From positions 372,001 to 436,000 of the forward strand of contig NZ_JAJADQ010000002.1 in assembly GCF_020447315.1 (NCBI RefSeq): a stretch of 64,000 nt of DNA. The letters run 5' to 3'. A program made the translations under genes and the position numbers. The stretch is from Hymenobacter nitidus. GTDB taxonomy: Bacteria; Bacteroidota; Bacteroidia; Cytophagales; Hymenobacteraceae. Below are positions 35,478 through 45,166 of this stretch, in pieces (within the stretch, counting starts at the first letter, position 1; each line of letters begins with the position of its first letter). The notes under the pieces were generated by a model. It was not told the origin of the DNA. It did not search any database and saw only the letters and a program-made list of their open reading frames with translations.

Positions 35478-36809
35478 CTATAAGGAGAGCAGAATCACGG
35501 TGCCGACCTCGGGCGTGGAGCGCACCTGAATGCTGCCCTGATGGAGCAGCATAATCTGCCGACACAAGCTCAGGCCGATGCCGCTGCCGTTCTTCTTGGT
35601 GGTGAAGAAGGGTACGAAAATATTGTCGAGCACCTCAGGGCTCATGCCCCGGCCATTGTCGCTCACGCTGAGTACGGTGGTGCCGGCGGTGGCCGTGGCG
35701 GAGAGCGTAATGCAGGGGCCGGACTGAGCAGCTACGGCGTCCACGGCGTTCAACACTAGATTAATCAGTACCTGCTCCAGCAGCACCCGGTCGGCGGAAA
35801 TGGTGAGCTGCAGGTCGGGCAGCACGATTTCCAGGGCAATGTTCTCGGCGCGCAGCTTCGGCAGTAGCAGCTGATGCACGGCCTCGAAAAGCTCGTACAC
35901 CGGCAGGGGCTGGCGGTTGGGCGTGGCAATCTTGCTCAGGCTGCGGTAAGTGGTGGCAAATTGCAGGAGTCCGTCGCTGCGGCGCTTAATGGTGGCAATA
36001 CCCAGCTCCAGGTCCTCGCGCAGCTCGGCGTCGGGCGGCGTGGAGTCGGCGGCGTGCAGGCGCTGCTGGAGCGTATCGGCCAGGGAGGCAATAGGGGCCA
36101 CCGAGTTCATGATTTCGTGGGTAAGCACGCGCAGCAACTTCTGCCAGGCGTCGGCCTCGCTTTCATCCAGCGCCCCCCCGATATTCTGCAGGGCCACGAG
36201 CTTGTAGCGCTTGCCTTCGGCCTGAAAAACGCTGACGGCCAGCAGCAGCCGCACCACGTCGGCGCCCACCGTTACGGTAGTTACCACGGCGGGGCCCGGG
36301 CGCAGCTCGGTGAGCTGGGCGGCCAGCTCGGGGTAGCGGCGGGCCAGGCCCCGGATGTTTTTCAGGTGGGGCAGGCGCAGCTGTTCCTTGAGCGCGCTAT
36401 TAAGCCACCACACCTCGCCGGTGGCGGATTCAAAGGATAGGATGCCCGTTTGAATCAGCTCCAGCACGTTTTGCAGGTGCTGGTACTGGGTTTCTTTTTC
36501 CTTACTCAGGGTCCGGAAGGCATCGTTGATGGTCTGGAAGTACGCAAACGGGGCCACCAGTTCGGGCCGGGCCGGCCGGCGGTACTGCCGCGAAAAGTCG
36601 CGGTAGCGGATGGCCGCCGCAAATTCCTCCAGCTCGTTGAGCACCACCACCTGTCCTTGGTACAGGTCGCGCAGGGCCCAGAACACCACCAGTGCCGGCA
36701 GCAGGGCCCAGGCCCCCCGGTCGTGCACCAGCAGCCAGGCTGCCGCACACAGGGCACCGAACAAGGCCAGCACGGTAGCGGCCAGGCGCAGCAGATGGCT
36801 AGAGCGCAT
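35478..36809 (-). CDS. Sensor histidine kinase (NtrY/NtrB-like)
   Basis: 443 residues from the ATG at 36809. Two adjacent N-terminal membrane segments ([22 protein letters not shown] and [15 protein letters not shown]), a PAS-like region, a HisKA domain with [19 protein letters not shown] (phospho-accepting His), and a HATPase domain: [10 protein letters not shown] (N box), DNGRGMS (G1) and [12 protein letters not shown] (G2). Its start overlaps the last 11 nt of the upstream response regulator gene, so the two are translationally coupled. The partner is a sigma-54 activator. Confidence 0.93.
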   Translation of the reverse strand: MRSSHLLRLAATVLALFGALCAAAWLLVHDRGAWALLPALVVFWALRDLYQGQVVVLNELEEFAAAIRYRDFSRQYRRPARPELVAPFAYFQTINDAFRTLSKEKETQYQHLQNVLELIQTGILSFESATGEVWWLNSALKEQLRLPHLKNIRGLARRYPELAAQLTELRPGPAVVTTVTVGADVVRLLLAVSVFQAEGKRYKLVALQNIGGALDESEADAWQKLLRVLTHEIMNSVAPIASLADTLQQRLHAADSTPPDAELREDLELGIATIKRRSDGLLQFATTYRSLSKIATPNRQPLPVYELFEAVHQLLLPKLRAENIALEIVLPDLQLTISADRVLLEQVLINLVLNAVDAVAAQSGPCITLSATATAGTTVLSVSDNGRGMSPEVLDNIFVPFFTTKKNGSGIGLSLCRQIMLLHQGSIQVRSTPEVGTVILLSL

Positions 36810-38148
36810 GCTTGTTGAGGCGGCGGTAGAGGGCCGTGCGCGTGATTCCCAACTCCTGGGCGGCCCGGGTGATGTTGCCGCCGTGTTTTTCAATAACCCG
36901 CAGAATAGCGTTGCGCTCCACCGTGCTCAGGGTCTGATTGTCGAGGGATTCGCCGGGTTGCGTAGGCGCTTCCAGCTGGGAAAACAGCAGGTCGTCGGGC
37001 TGCAGCACCGGCGTATCGGCCATAATGACGGCCCGCTCGATGGTGTACTGCAGCTCCCGCACGTTGCCCGGAAAGGCATACTGCTCCAGCTTGCGCAGGG
37101 CCGCCGTGCTGAGTGTGGGCTCGGGCCGCTGGTATTTGGCCGCGTATTGGGCCGCGTAGTGGCGGGCCAGCACCGGAATATCGGCCGGACGATTGCGCAG
37201 CGGAGGCACCAGCAGCTCTACGGTGTTGATGCGGTAGAGCAAATCCTTGCGGAAGCGCCGCTCGTCGGCCAGCTCGGCCAGGGGCACGTTGGTGGCGCAG
37301 ATCAGGCGGATGTCCACGGCAATGGGCTGGTTGGAGCCCAGGCGGGTGATTTGCCGGTTTTGCAGGGCCGTGAGCAGCTTGGCCTGCTGACCCAAGCCCA
37401 GGTTGCCGATTTCGTCGAGGAAGAGCGTGCCGCCGTGGGCAGCCTCGAAGCGGCCGGCGCGGTCCTCGCGGGCATCGGTAAAGGCGCCTTTCTTGTGGCC
37501 GAACAGCTCACTCTCGAACAGCGACTCGGTCAGGGCCCCGGCATCGACTTTGACCAGGGGCATCTTAGCGCGGCGCGACGCCTGGTGCACGGCCTGGGCC
37601 ACCAGGTCTTTGCCGGTGCCGTTTTCGCCCAGCACCAGCACGTTGGCATCGGTGGGGGCCACTTTCTCGATGGTGCGAAAAATTTGCTGCATGGCCGCCG
37701 AAGTGCCTAACAGCGTCGGGGCGGAGCCGGCAGCGGCCTTTGGGGAAGCCACGACCTCGCCGGGAGGGCGCAGGGCCTCGGTGATAGTCGTGAGCAGCTT
37801 GTCGTTGTGCCAGGGCTTGACTACGAAGTTGGTGGCGCCTTCCTTAAGGGCACGCACAGCCAGCTCGATGTCGCCGTAGGCCGTTATCATGATGACGGCC
37901 GCCCTGGACCCCAGCTCCTGAATGCGCCGCAGCCAGAAAAAGCCTTCGTTGCCGGTATTCACGGCGCTGTGGTAGTTCATGTCGAGCAGAATCACATCGA
38001 AGCTGCGGGCGGCCAGCAGGGCGGGCAGGGCCTCGGGGCGGCGCTCCACCACTACCTCGCGCACCTGGGGCCGCAGCAGCAGGCGCACCGCCGTCAGAAT
38101 GTCGGGGTCGTCGTCGAGGACCAGCACGGAGCAGGAGCGGAGGTTCAT
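36799..38148 (-). CDS. Sigma-54-dependent response regulator (NtrC family)
   Basis: 449 residues from the ATG at 38148. Receiver domain with LDDDP (11-15) and phospho-acceptor Asp56 (ILLDMNY). AAA+ domain with Walker A GENGTGKD and the sigma-54 contact loop written GAFTDA ([11 protein letters not shown]) instead of GAFTGA, a variant I recall as usual in Bacteroidota. C-terminal Fis-type HTH ([19 protein letters not shown]). It should bind the tandem 17-bp sites at 38318-38356 and open the sigma-54 promoter at 38410. First gene of the pair with the histidine kinase. Confidence 0.94.
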   Translation of the reverse strand: MNLRSCSVLVLDDDPDILTAVRLLLRPQVREVVVERRPEALPALLAARSFDVILLDMNYHSAVNTGNEGFFWLRRIQELGSRAAVIMITAYGDIELAVRALKEGATNFVVKPWHNDKLLTTITEALRPPGEVVASPKAAAGSAPTLLGTSAAMQQIFRTIEKVAPTDANVLVLGENGTGKDLVAQAVHQASRRAKMPLVKVDAGALTESLFESELFGHKKGAFTDAREDRAGRFEAAHGGTLFLDEIGNLGLGQQAKLLTALQNRQITRLGSNQPIAVDIRLICATNVPLAELADERRFRKDLLYRINTVELLVPPLRNRPADIPVLARHYAAQYAAKYQRPEPTLSTAALRKLEQYAFPGNVRELQYTIERAVIMADTPVLQPDDLLFSQLEAPTQPGESLDNQTLSTVERNAILRVIEKHGGNITRAAQELGITRTALYRRLNKHAL

Positions 38149-38317
38149 GGCAGGGGGAAGGTTGTCAGGTAGTTGGCCACGGGCCGGGCCGGCGGCGGGG
38201 CCGGGGAGCAGCACCTGATTATGAGCAAAGCACGGTAATTTTTGGCGGCAATAATAGCCCGGACCAGGCGCGGCCTACCCGCCGGCTTGCCGGGGTCAAT
38301 GACAGGCGGGAGAGGGG

Positions 38318-38356
38318 TGTATCAGGACCGTACAGGCACTGTATCAAAACCGAACA
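38318..38356 (+). promoter_or_regulatory. Tandem enhancer-like sites TGTATCARRACCGWACA (x2)
   Basis: Two 17-bp sites (38318-38334 and 38340-38356) are identical at 14 of 17 positions, each with TGT...ACA dyad ends, and start 22 bp apart (two helical turns). They lie about 88 and 110 bp before the predicted sigma-54 start, the classical position for NtrC-type activator binding. Confidence 0.72.
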
Positions 38357-38409
38357 CCGGCTGGAAACGCCTAATTGGTAAGGTGTTGAAAATAATGCAC
38401 TTGCCGTTT

Positions 38410-38425
38410 CGGCACGCCGATGGCA
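38410..38425 (+). promoter_or_regulatory. Sigma-54 (-24/-12) promoter
   Basis: CGGCACG-CCGA-TGGCA against consensus TGGCACG-N4-TTGCA: the invariant GG and GC are present with exact spacing, and only two positions differ. It predicts a start near 38436 and a 49-nt leader to the GTG at 38485. Confidence 0.72.
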
Positions 38426-38484
38426 CCTGATTGGGCAGCAGTGGCCGGAAATTTTTTCGGCCACCCCCAAAAACTTTTGCCGCC

Positions 38485-39738
38485 GTGGACCGCGCTATTA
38501 CCCCTCCGAAATGGACCTCCCGCAAACTGCTCCTGCTAGGCGGCGCGCTGCTCGTGCTGCTGCTGGCCGGGGCCGCTTATTACTACGGGGCCGGGCCCAG
38601 TCAGCTCACCGTGGACCCCGCCCGGCTCAGCATCAGCGTGGTGCGGCGCGGCAGCTTCCAGGAGTTTATTCCCGTGAGCGGCGTGGTGCTGCCCGAAACC
38701 AGCATCTTCCTCGATGCCCAGGAAGGCGGGCGGGTGGAGGAGAAGTTCGTGGAGGACGGGGCCCTGATGAAAAAGGGCCAGCCGGTGCTGCGCCTCTCCA
38801 ACGCCGACCTGGAGCTGAGTCTGGTCAACCAGGAAACGGCGGTGCTCAACCTGCTCACCCAGATGCAGATTTCGCGCAACGCGGCCCAGCAGAACACCAA
38901 CGCCCGCCTCAATCAGCTGGCCGACGCCGACAATGCCTACCACGAGGCCGAACGGGTGTATCTGCTCAACAAAAACCTCTACGAGCAGAAAGTCATTGCC
39001 CAGCAGGAGTTCAAGCAGGCCGAGCAGGCCTACCGCTACCAGCAGCGCCGCCTGGGTTTAAGCCGCCACATTCTGGGCCAGGATTCGTCGGCCACGCGGC
39101 AGGAGCAGAGCCAGGCCGCCCGCTCTTACACCCGCATGCAGAACGCCCTGGATTTGATGCGCCGCAAGGTGGGCGACCTGGTGGTGCGGGCCCCCATCGA
39201 CGGGCAGCTTACCTCGCTCGACGCCGAAATCGGGCAGAGCATCAACAAGGGGCAGCGCCTGGGCCAGCTCGACGCGGTAAGCGGCTACAAGGTGCGGGCC
39301 GACATCGACGAACACTATATTTCGCGCATCGTGCCGGGTCTGGAAGGCGAGTGCACCGTAGCCGGGCAGCGCTACCCGCTCCGGATTCGCAAGGTCTACA
39401 CCCAGGTCACGGGTGGCCGGTTTCAGGTCGATATGAGCTTTGTGGGGGCGGCTCCCAAAGCCGTGCGGCGGGGCCAGACCCTGCAGGTGCGCCTGACCCT
39501 GGGCGACGAAACCCAGGCCGTGCTGCTGGCCAAGGGCGGCTTCTACCAGCAAACCGGCGGCAACTGGGTCTATAAGCTCACGGCCGATGGCAAGACGGCC
39601 TACCGGGCCGAGGTGCGTCTGGGCCGCCAGAACCCCGATTATTATGAGGTGCTCGGCGGCCTGCGCCCCGGCGAACAGGTCATTACCTCCGGCTACGACA
39701 ACTTCGGTACTATGCAGGAGCTGGTGCTCAAGCGCTAA
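38485..39738 (+). CDS. Efflux periplasmic adaptor subunit (HlyD/MacA-type)
   Basis: 417 residues from the GTG at 38485 (an upstream TTG would overlap the sigma-54 start). One N-terminal membrane anchor (KLLLLGGALLVLLLAGAAYYYG), a lipoyl half-motif, a long alpha-helical hairpin (about 110-215, Gln/Ala-rich coiled coil), the second lipoyl half (DLVVRAPIDGQLTSLDAEIG) and a beta-barrel/MP domain. It links the inner-membrane ABC transporter to an outer-membrane channel, which is not encoded here. First gene of the adaptor-ATPase-permease operon. Confidence 0.9.
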   Translation: MDRAITPPKWTSRKLLLLGGALLVLLLAGAAYYYGAGPSQLTVDPARLSISVVRRGSFQEFIPVSGVVLPETSIFLDAQEGGRVEEKFVEDGALMKKGQPVLRLSNADLELSLVNQETAVLNLLTQMQISRNAAQQNTNARLNQLADADNAYHEAERVYLLNKNLYEQKVIAQQEFKQAEQAYRYQQRRLGLSRHILGQDSSATRQEQSQAARSYTRMQNALDLMRRKVGDLVVRAPIDGQLTSLDAEIGQSINKGQRLGQLDAVSGYKVRADIDEHYISRIVPGLEGECTVAGQRYPLRIRKVYTQVTGGRFQVDMSFVGAAPKAVRRGQTLQVRLTLGDETQAVLLAKGGFYQQTGGNWVYKLTADGKTAYRAEVRLGRQNPDYYEVLGGLRPGEQVITSGYDNFGTMQELVLKR

Positions 39739-39920
39739 ACCTGCCGATTCCCGCTTGCGCAGAACGCGTCGAAGCCGCGCGGCCAGCCCCGCTTTCCGGG
39801 CCAGTGCTGTGGTGAGTGAGTGGCCCCAGGCCGGGGGCGGCGCAGCCTCGCGTGTTCTGCCTTTTTTCTGCTTTCTAGTTCGCAACTTCCTTCGTCTCAC
39901 GCTTACCAGCCCCGATTCCG

Positions 39921-40598
39921 ATGATTAAGATTACCAACCTGGAGAAAACCTACCGCACCGAAGAAGTGGAAACCGTGGTGCTGCACGCCCTGAACCTGGA
40001 AGTGCGCGAGGGCGAGTTTGTGGCCGTGATGGGCCCCTCGGGCTGCGGCAAAAGCACGCTGCTCAACATCCTGGGGTTGCTCGACGACCCCAACTCGGGC
40101 AGCTTCGTCTTCGACAATACCGAAACGGTGGGCTTCAACGAGCGGCGCCGGGCCGAGCTGCGCAAGCACGCCATCGGCTTCGTGTTTCAGAGCTTCAACC
40201 TGATTGACGAGCTGACCGTGTACGAAAACGTGGAGCTGCCCCTGATCTACACCGGCGTGTCGGCCGCCGAGCGGAAAACGCGGGTGGAGGAGGTGCTCGA
40301 TAAGATGCGCATCATGCACCGGCGCCACCACTACCCCCAGCAGCTCTCGGGCGGGCAGCAGCAGCGCGTGGCCGTGGCCCGGGCCGTGGTGAACCGGCCC
40401 CGCCTGATCCTGGCCGATGAGCCCACCGGCAACCTCGACTCCAGCAACGGCAACGAGGTCATGGACCTGCTCTCCGAGCTTAACGAGCAGGGCACGACCA
40501 TCGTGATGGTGACCCACTCCGAGCACGACGCCCGCTACAGCCACCGCATCGTGCGCATGCTCGACGGCCAGACCGTCACCGAAACCATCCTGACTTAG
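39921..40598 (+). CDS. ABC transporter ATP-binding protein (MacB/LolD-type)
   Basis: 225 residues. Walker [17 protein letters not shown]-loop [13 protein letters not shown], signature [14 protein letters not shown], Walker [15 protein letters not shown]-loop VTHSEHD. The size and the [15 protein letters not shown] stretch are typical of MacB/LolD-class ATPases that drive mechanotransmission. It pairs with the FtsX-type permease 75 bp downstream. Confidence 0.95.
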   Translation: MIKITNLEKTYRTEEVETVVLHALNLEVREGEFVAVMGPSGCGKSTLLNILGLLDDPNSGSFVFDNTETVGFNERRRAELRKHAIGFVFQSFNLIDELTVYENVELPLIYTGVSAAERKTRVEEVLDKMRIMHRRHHYPQQLSGGQQQRVAVARAVVNRPRLILADEPTGNLDSSNGNEVMDLLSELNEQGTTIVMVTHSEHDARYSHRIVRMLDGQTVTETILT

Positions 40599-40673
40599 GT
40601 TTTCTGGCCCGTCATGCTGCGGCTGCAAGCCAGCTTTCTTTCCACAACCTCCCCAGCCTTTTTCCTCCTGGTT

Positions 40674-43109
40674 ATGCTCCGTCATTACATCACCGTCACG
40701 CTGCGCAATCTGCTCAAGCACAAGCTGATTTCGGCCATCAACCTCTTCGGGCTGACCATGGGCCTGACCTGCTGCCTGCTGATTCTGGCCTACATCCTGC
40801 ACGAAACCAGCTACGACCGGAGTCCGCCCACGGCCTCGCGCATCTACCGCGTCACCCGCGACTTTTACGACCCCAACGGGGCCACGACCTTGCAGCTGAG
40901 CGCCGTGGCGCCGGTAATTGGGCCCCTGCTCAAGTCCGACTTCCCGCAGATTGAGAAGATGGCCATCATCCTGTCCGGCGGTTCCATCGTGGCCCGCTAC
41001 GAGGACAAAATCCTGACCCAGGACAGCCTGGCTTTTGCCGACGGCAACTTCCTGGACTTGTTTGGGGTGCGCGTGCTCAGCGGCGACGCCCGCACGGCTC
41101 TGCAGGAGCCGCGCACCATTATGCTGGAGCAGCGCACGGCCCGCAAGTATTTCGGCACCGCCGACCCGCTCAACAAGGAGCTCAAGCTCGATGGCAACCT
41201 GCTCTGCAAGGTAACCGGCGTGTACCAGGGCCTGCCCGAAAACTCCCACCTGCACCCGGCCATGCTCATTTCCTACACCACCCTGAATGACCCCTCGCTC
41301 TACGGCGAAGAGGCCATGCGCACGAGCTGGAGCAGCAATTCCTTTCATACCTACCTGCAGCTACCCGCCACCTACGACGCGGCCCAGCTCGAAGCCCAGT
41401 TTCCGGCCTTCCTCGACCGGCACATGCCCCAGCCCAAGCGCGCCGCCGACTTCGTGCCGCCTTCCAAGATGACAAGCCTGCAGCTGCAGCGCCTGACCGA
41501 CGTGCATCTGACCTCGCACCGCGCCGATGAGCTGGAGGCCAACGGCGACATCACCCGGGTGTACATCTTCAGCATCATTGCCCTGTTCGTGCTGCTCATT
41601 GCCTGCATCAACTACATGAACCTCTCCACGGCCCGGGCCGCGCTGCGCGCCAAGGAAGTGGGCGTGCGCAAGGTAATCGGGGCCCGGCGCTCCGAAATCA
41701 TCCTGCAGTTTCTGGGCGAGTCGGTGCTGATAACGGCCCTGGCTACGGCGCTGGCCGTGGGCTGCGCCCTGCTGGCCCTGCCCTGGCTAAGCCGGCTGGC
41801 GGGCACCACGCTCAGCCCCGAGTTGCTCTTGCGGGGCCCGGTGCTGGCCGGGTTGCTGGTGCTGCCGCTGGTGGTGGGCGTGCTGTCGGGGCTGTACCCG
41901 GCCTTGTACATGTCCTCGTTTCAGCCCCAGCACATCCTGAAGGGTTTTCTTAAAAACAGCGGCGGCCTCACCTTCCGCCGGGCCCTGGTAGTGGTGCAGT
42001 TCGTGGTGTCTATCGGGCTGCTGGTGGGCACGGCCATCGTGCTGCTGCAGGTGCGCTACCTGCAGCAAACGCCCCTGGGCTACAACCGCGAGCAGCTGCT
42101 GACCATGACCTACCCGCCCACGCTGACCCCGCAGTACGAAGCCTTCCGCCAGGCCCTGCAGCAGCAGGCCAGCGTGCTGAATGCCGGCCGCTCCTCGCGG
42201 ATTCCCACCGGCCGCCTGCTCGACGCCTCCGACGCGGCCGCCGTGGTCGGCGACTCGCTGCGGCCCACGGCGGCCAGCATCAAGTTCGTGAGCATCGACG
42301 ACCAGTTTCTGCCCACCTACGGCATCAGGCTGGCGGCGGGGCGCAATTTCTCCCCGGCTTTCCCGACCGACACCACCGGCTTCATTCTCAACGCCAGCGC
42401 CGTGCGCATGGTGGGCTGGGATTCGCCGGCTGCGGCCGTGGGCCAGGCCTTCCGCTACGGCGGGGTCATGGGCCGGGTGGTGGGCGTAGTCGAGGATTTC
42501 CACTTCGAGTCCCTGCACCAGCCCATCGTGCCCCTGGTCATGTTCCTGAGCACTGTCACCTCCCGCTCGTCCTACAACCTGCTCACGGTCAAGATTGCCG
42601 GCGCCAACGTACCGGCCGCGCTGGCCCACCTGGAAAGCACCTGGAAGCAGTTTCTGCCCGAGCAGCCCTTTGCCTACACCTTTCTGGATGAAAGCTACAA
42701 CCGGCTTTACGAGGCCGAGCAGCGCCAGAGCACCCTGTTTGCCCTCTTTGCCGGCATTGCCATCTTCATTGCCTGCCTGGGCCTGTTTGGCCTCTCGGCC
42801 TTTGCCATTACCCAGCGGGTAAAGGAAATCGGCATCCGCAAGGTGCTCGGGGCCAGCACGTCCACCATCGTCGTGCTGCTGTCCAGCGACTTTCTCAGGC
42901 TGGTGGGCGTGGCGGCCCTGCTGGCCCTGCCGCTGTCCTGGTACCTGATGCACCGCTGGCTCCAGAACTTTGCCTACCGCATTGAGATGCCCTGGTGGGT
43001 GTTTCCGCTGGCGGGCCTGGCCGCCGTGCTTATTGCCTTGGTTACCATCGTGTCCCAGACCGTGAGCGTGGCCCGCGCCAACCCCGTGCGGAGCCTGCGC
43101 ACGGAGTAG
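40674..43109 (+). CDS. FtsX/MacB-type ABC permease
   Basis: 811 residues, starting MLRHYITVTLRNLLKHKLIS at the ATG at 40674 (an in-frame ATG at 40614 is less likely). It is a duplicated MacB-PCD plus FtsX arrangement: N-terminal TM, large periplasmic domain, three TMs, then a second TM, periplasmic domain and three TMs (FALFAGIAIFIACLGLFGL, LLSSDFLRLVGVAALLALPLSW, FPLAGLAAVLIALVTIVS). EVGVRKVIGARRSEII and EIGIRKVLGAST are the two coupling motifs. Such Bacteroidota permeases export peptides or antimicrobials; the substrate is unknown. Probably under sigma-54 control with the two upstream genes. Confidence 0.93.
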   Translation: MLRHYITVTLRNLLKHKLISAINLFGLTMGLTCCLLILAYILHETSYDRSPPTASRIYRVTRDFYDPNGATTLQLSAVAPVIGPLLKSDFPQIEKMAIILSGGSIVARYEDKILTQDSLAFADGNFLDLFGVRVLSGDARTALQEPRTIMLEQRTARKYFGTADPLNKELKLDGNLLCKVTGVYQGLPENSHLHPAMLISYTTLNDPSLYGEEAMRTSWSSNSFHTYLQLPATYDAAQLEAQFPAFLDRHMPQPKRAADFVPPSKMTSLQLQRLTDVHLTSHRADELEANGDITRVYIFSIIALFVLLIACINYMNLSTARAALRAKEVGVRKVIGARRSEIILQFLGESVLITALATALAVGCALLALPWLSRLAGTTLSPELLLRGPVLAGLLVLPLVVGVLSGLYPALYMSSFQPQHILKGFLKNSGGLTFRRALVVVQFVVSIGLLVGTAIVLLQVRYLQQTPLGYNREQLLTMTYPPTLTPQYEAFRQALQQQASVLNAGRSSRIPTGRLLDASDAAAVVGDSLRPTAASIKFVSIDDQFLPTYGIRLAAGRNFSPAFPTDTTGFILNASAVRMVGWDSPAAAVGQAFRYGGVMGRVVGVVEDFHFESLHQPIVPLVMFLSTVTSRSSYNLLTVKIAGANVPAALAHLESTWKQFLPEQPFAYTFLDESYNRLYEAEQRQSTLFALFAGIAIFIACLGLFGLSAFAITQRVKEIGIRKVLGASTSTIVVLLSSDFLRLVGVAALLALPLSWYLMHRWLQNFAYRIEMPWWVFPLAGLAAVLIALVTIVSQTVSVARANPVRSLRTE

Positions 43110-43159
43110 GGGCCGCCGCGCCAAGGTCTGCGCGCTACAGGTCGCGCACCGGCCTGCCC

Positions 43160-43200
43160 GCCCAACAGCCGCCCCGAGCATATCGGGGCGGCTGTTGGGC
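43160..43200. terminator. 18-bp perfect hairpin ending the efflux operon
   Basis: Arms 43160-43177 and 43183-43200 (core AACAGCCGCCCCGA) with loop GCATA, 50 bp past the permease stop, without a T-run. The same 14-nt core arm recurs in the hairpin at 46615. Confidence 0.7.
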
Positions 43201-43483
43201 TTACCAAGAGCGCCACAGCCAGCCTGGTGGGCTGTCGGCTTGGCAAGTGCCCTGTGCCGGTGACTAAGAGGCAACCACATCAGCGTAGCCGTGGGCCGGG
43301 CTATTACCGCTCCTGTTAATATTTAGGTATTGCGATATAATCAGTGTTGCCACTGATTTACGCGGCGTTGGATATAGAGAACTTAGACTGGCAGACTCAG
43401 CATAGTGCGCGTGGCCGTCCGCCCGGCGCTTGCAGACGTTGCTGCCATCTTCTATATCACCCACCCTCAAGGAGGAGGGACGC
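43201..43483. other. Leader region of the JAB-cluster operon
   Basis: About 280 bp, less GC-rich around 43290-43400. A promoter is expected, but I see no clean TAnnTTTG. Just before the gene is AAGGAGGAGGG (43468-43478), an SD-like purine tract unusual for this genome. Confidence 0.45.
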
Positions 43484-45139
43484 ATGGAAACGTTCAGTGC
43501 CGCCGACGTAGCTGCCGTGTACAGCTCCACTGTCAGGCCTACCGCCCGCAAACTAGTCGCCGACAGCTGGGCATCCTCCCTGGCCCTGGCGGACCGCTAC
43601 AACCCGCGCGAGGTCCACGTCAACCGGGTTACCGGCGGCTTCAACAGCGCCGTGCAGGTAGCCGCCTCGTACTGCCTGCGCAGCTACGCCGAGCGCATCG
43701 ACGCCGACTCGGTCAGCATCATTGCGCGCCGGCGCGGGGCCGTCCTCACCACGGCCCTTGAGCAGCTGCGCGACGAGCTGACCGACCCGTTCTGGGCCAC
43801 CTTCGTGCCCGAGCCCACCAAGGCCTACGGCATCGGCTACAGCCCCCGGCCGGTGAGCATGAGCTTTGCCGAGCCCGGGAGCGTAACCATCCTGTTTCGC
43901 GCCGACCTGGCCCTGCTGGTGGAGTCGCGCAAGCTCAACCCGCCGGGTGGGCCGGTGCCTCAGTTTCCCGGCGGCTTCAACCCGCTGGGGCCCGTCAGCG
44001 CTACGCTGTCCGCCAATCTGCCCGCCGGCAATCCGGCCCCGGTGGCTCTGCCCGTGGCGGAGGCTGCCGGCGACCCAACGCCCGTGGCCACCCACCCGCA
44101 GTTTCTGCCGGGCGCCTTTGCCGGGAGCCTGGTCAATACCGTGCTCAACCCGGTGGAGCTGGAGGTGCCCCTGCAGGTGCAGCGCGTGCTCGGCACGGTG
44201 GAAGTGACGCTCAAAGCCCGCCTGCGCTGGACGGCACACAAGCCCCAGAAGTCGGTGGATATCCTGCTGGACCTGCGGCAGGCCGAAGTTACGGTCAACC
44301 CTGGGGCCGGGGATGCCAGGGCGCTCTACGAAGAGCTACTGGCCCCGCTCGAGCCGCTGCTGGCCTCCCACCTGGCGCCCCACGCCGACATTCCCCTGAC
44401 GCCCACCATTTCCCTCATTGGCCGCAATACCGGCTTTATCGGCGTACCCGAGCTGCCTCAGTTCGAGGTTCGGGTGTTTCCGGTGCAGCGCGGCTCGCGG
44501 CAGGCCCTGTGCGCTGCCTTCGACGTGGTGCCGGGCTGCCAGGGCATCATTGAGGACGTGGAGCACTTTATCGGCGCCTCCGACTACGGGGTGATTCACG
44601 ATGAGTACGTGGTGGAGCGCGTCATCCGTCACAAGTGGAACCAGGGCGGCTTCGACCGCTCGGTGGGCGTGGCCCGCAAGGTGTCGCTGCGGGTGAAGCG
44701 CGATGGGCGCGACCGGGACGAGGACGCCTGGGTGTACGGCCGGCTGCTGCTCGACTCCCTGGATGAGGTAGCCCTGCAGCCCCACGCCGACCTGCGCGGC
44801 GACCTGCTGCTGCTCAGTGGGCAGGCCCGCGGCGTGGCCGACCGCGTGGTGCTGACCACCGACGGCACCGTGCTAACCCCGGAAAACGCCGACCTCGGGC
44901 CGCCGGAAGCCGCCACCTGGGCCGTCAATCTGGCTGCCAGCCTGACGCTGCCCTGGGAGCCGGATGCCGAGCTGCGCGACTTTCGTCAACGGGCCCATAC
45001 CGACGGCCTGCGCCACCTGGCCCGGCCTTTCGCCCGGTTTCCTTTCACCTACCTGATGCCCGATGTCGAATATGTCCGCACCGAGGCCGTGCTTAAGCGC
45101 ATGTTCTTCCTGGGCCAGCTGCCGGGCGTGTTTGCGTAG
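43484..45139 (+). CDS. Unrecognised protein, possibly beta-rich lipid-binding (TULIP-like)
   Basis: 551 residues from the ATG at 43484, preceded by an SD-like tract. No signal peptide, no membrane segment. Repeated strand patterns (VELEVPLQVQRVLGTVEVTL, SVDILLDLRQAEVTVN) are followed by an amphipathic helix (LLAPLEPLLASHLAPH), then IPLTPTISLIG. Further on come FEVRVFPVQRGSRQALCAAFD and IGASDYGVIHDEYVVERVI. This strand/long-helix rhythm reminds me of tubular lipid-binding proteins such as P47, but that is weak inference. First gene of a three-gene operon (27-bp gap to the next). Confidence 0.5.
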   Translation: METFSAADVAAVYSSTVRPTARKLVADSWASSLALADRYNPREVHVNRVTGGFNSAVQVAASYCLRSYAERIDADSVSIIARRRGAVLTTALEQLRDELTDPFWATFVPEPTKAYGIGYSPRPVSMSFAEPGSVTILFRADLALLVESRKLNPPGGPVPQFPGGFNPLGPVSATLSANLPAGNPAPVALPVAEAAGDPTPVATHPQFLPGAFAGSLVNTVLNPVELEVPLQVQRVLGTVEVTLKARLRWTAHKPQKSVDILLDLRQAEVTVNPGAGDARALYEELLAPLEPLLASHLAPHADIPLTPTISLIGRNTGFIGVPELPQFEVRVFPVQRGSRQALCAAFDVVPGCQGIIEDVEHFIGASDYGVIHDEYVVERVIRHKWNQGGFDRSVGVARKVSLRVKRDGRDRDEDAWVYGRLLLDSLDEVALQPHADLRGDLLLLSGQARGVADRVVLTTDGTVLTPENADLGPPEAATWAVNLAASLTLPWEPDAELRDFRQRAHTDGLRHLARPFARFPFTYLMPDVEYVRTEAVLKRMFFLGQLPGVFA

Positions 45140-45166
45140 GCTCCCGAACTCTTAACCCCTGAAACC

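Larger units (their letters stand above)
38149..38484. other. Divergent control region of the two-component and efflux operons
   Basis: 336 bp holding the enhancer-like sites and the sigma-54 promoter listed separately. The 170 bp next to the response regulator start shows no clear housekeeping promoter. Confidence 0.5.

Noticed and set aside
38423..38438. Alternative sigma-54 reading TGGCACC then TTGG
   Set aside because: Its GG-to-GC spacing is off by one. The site at 38410 has exact spacing.
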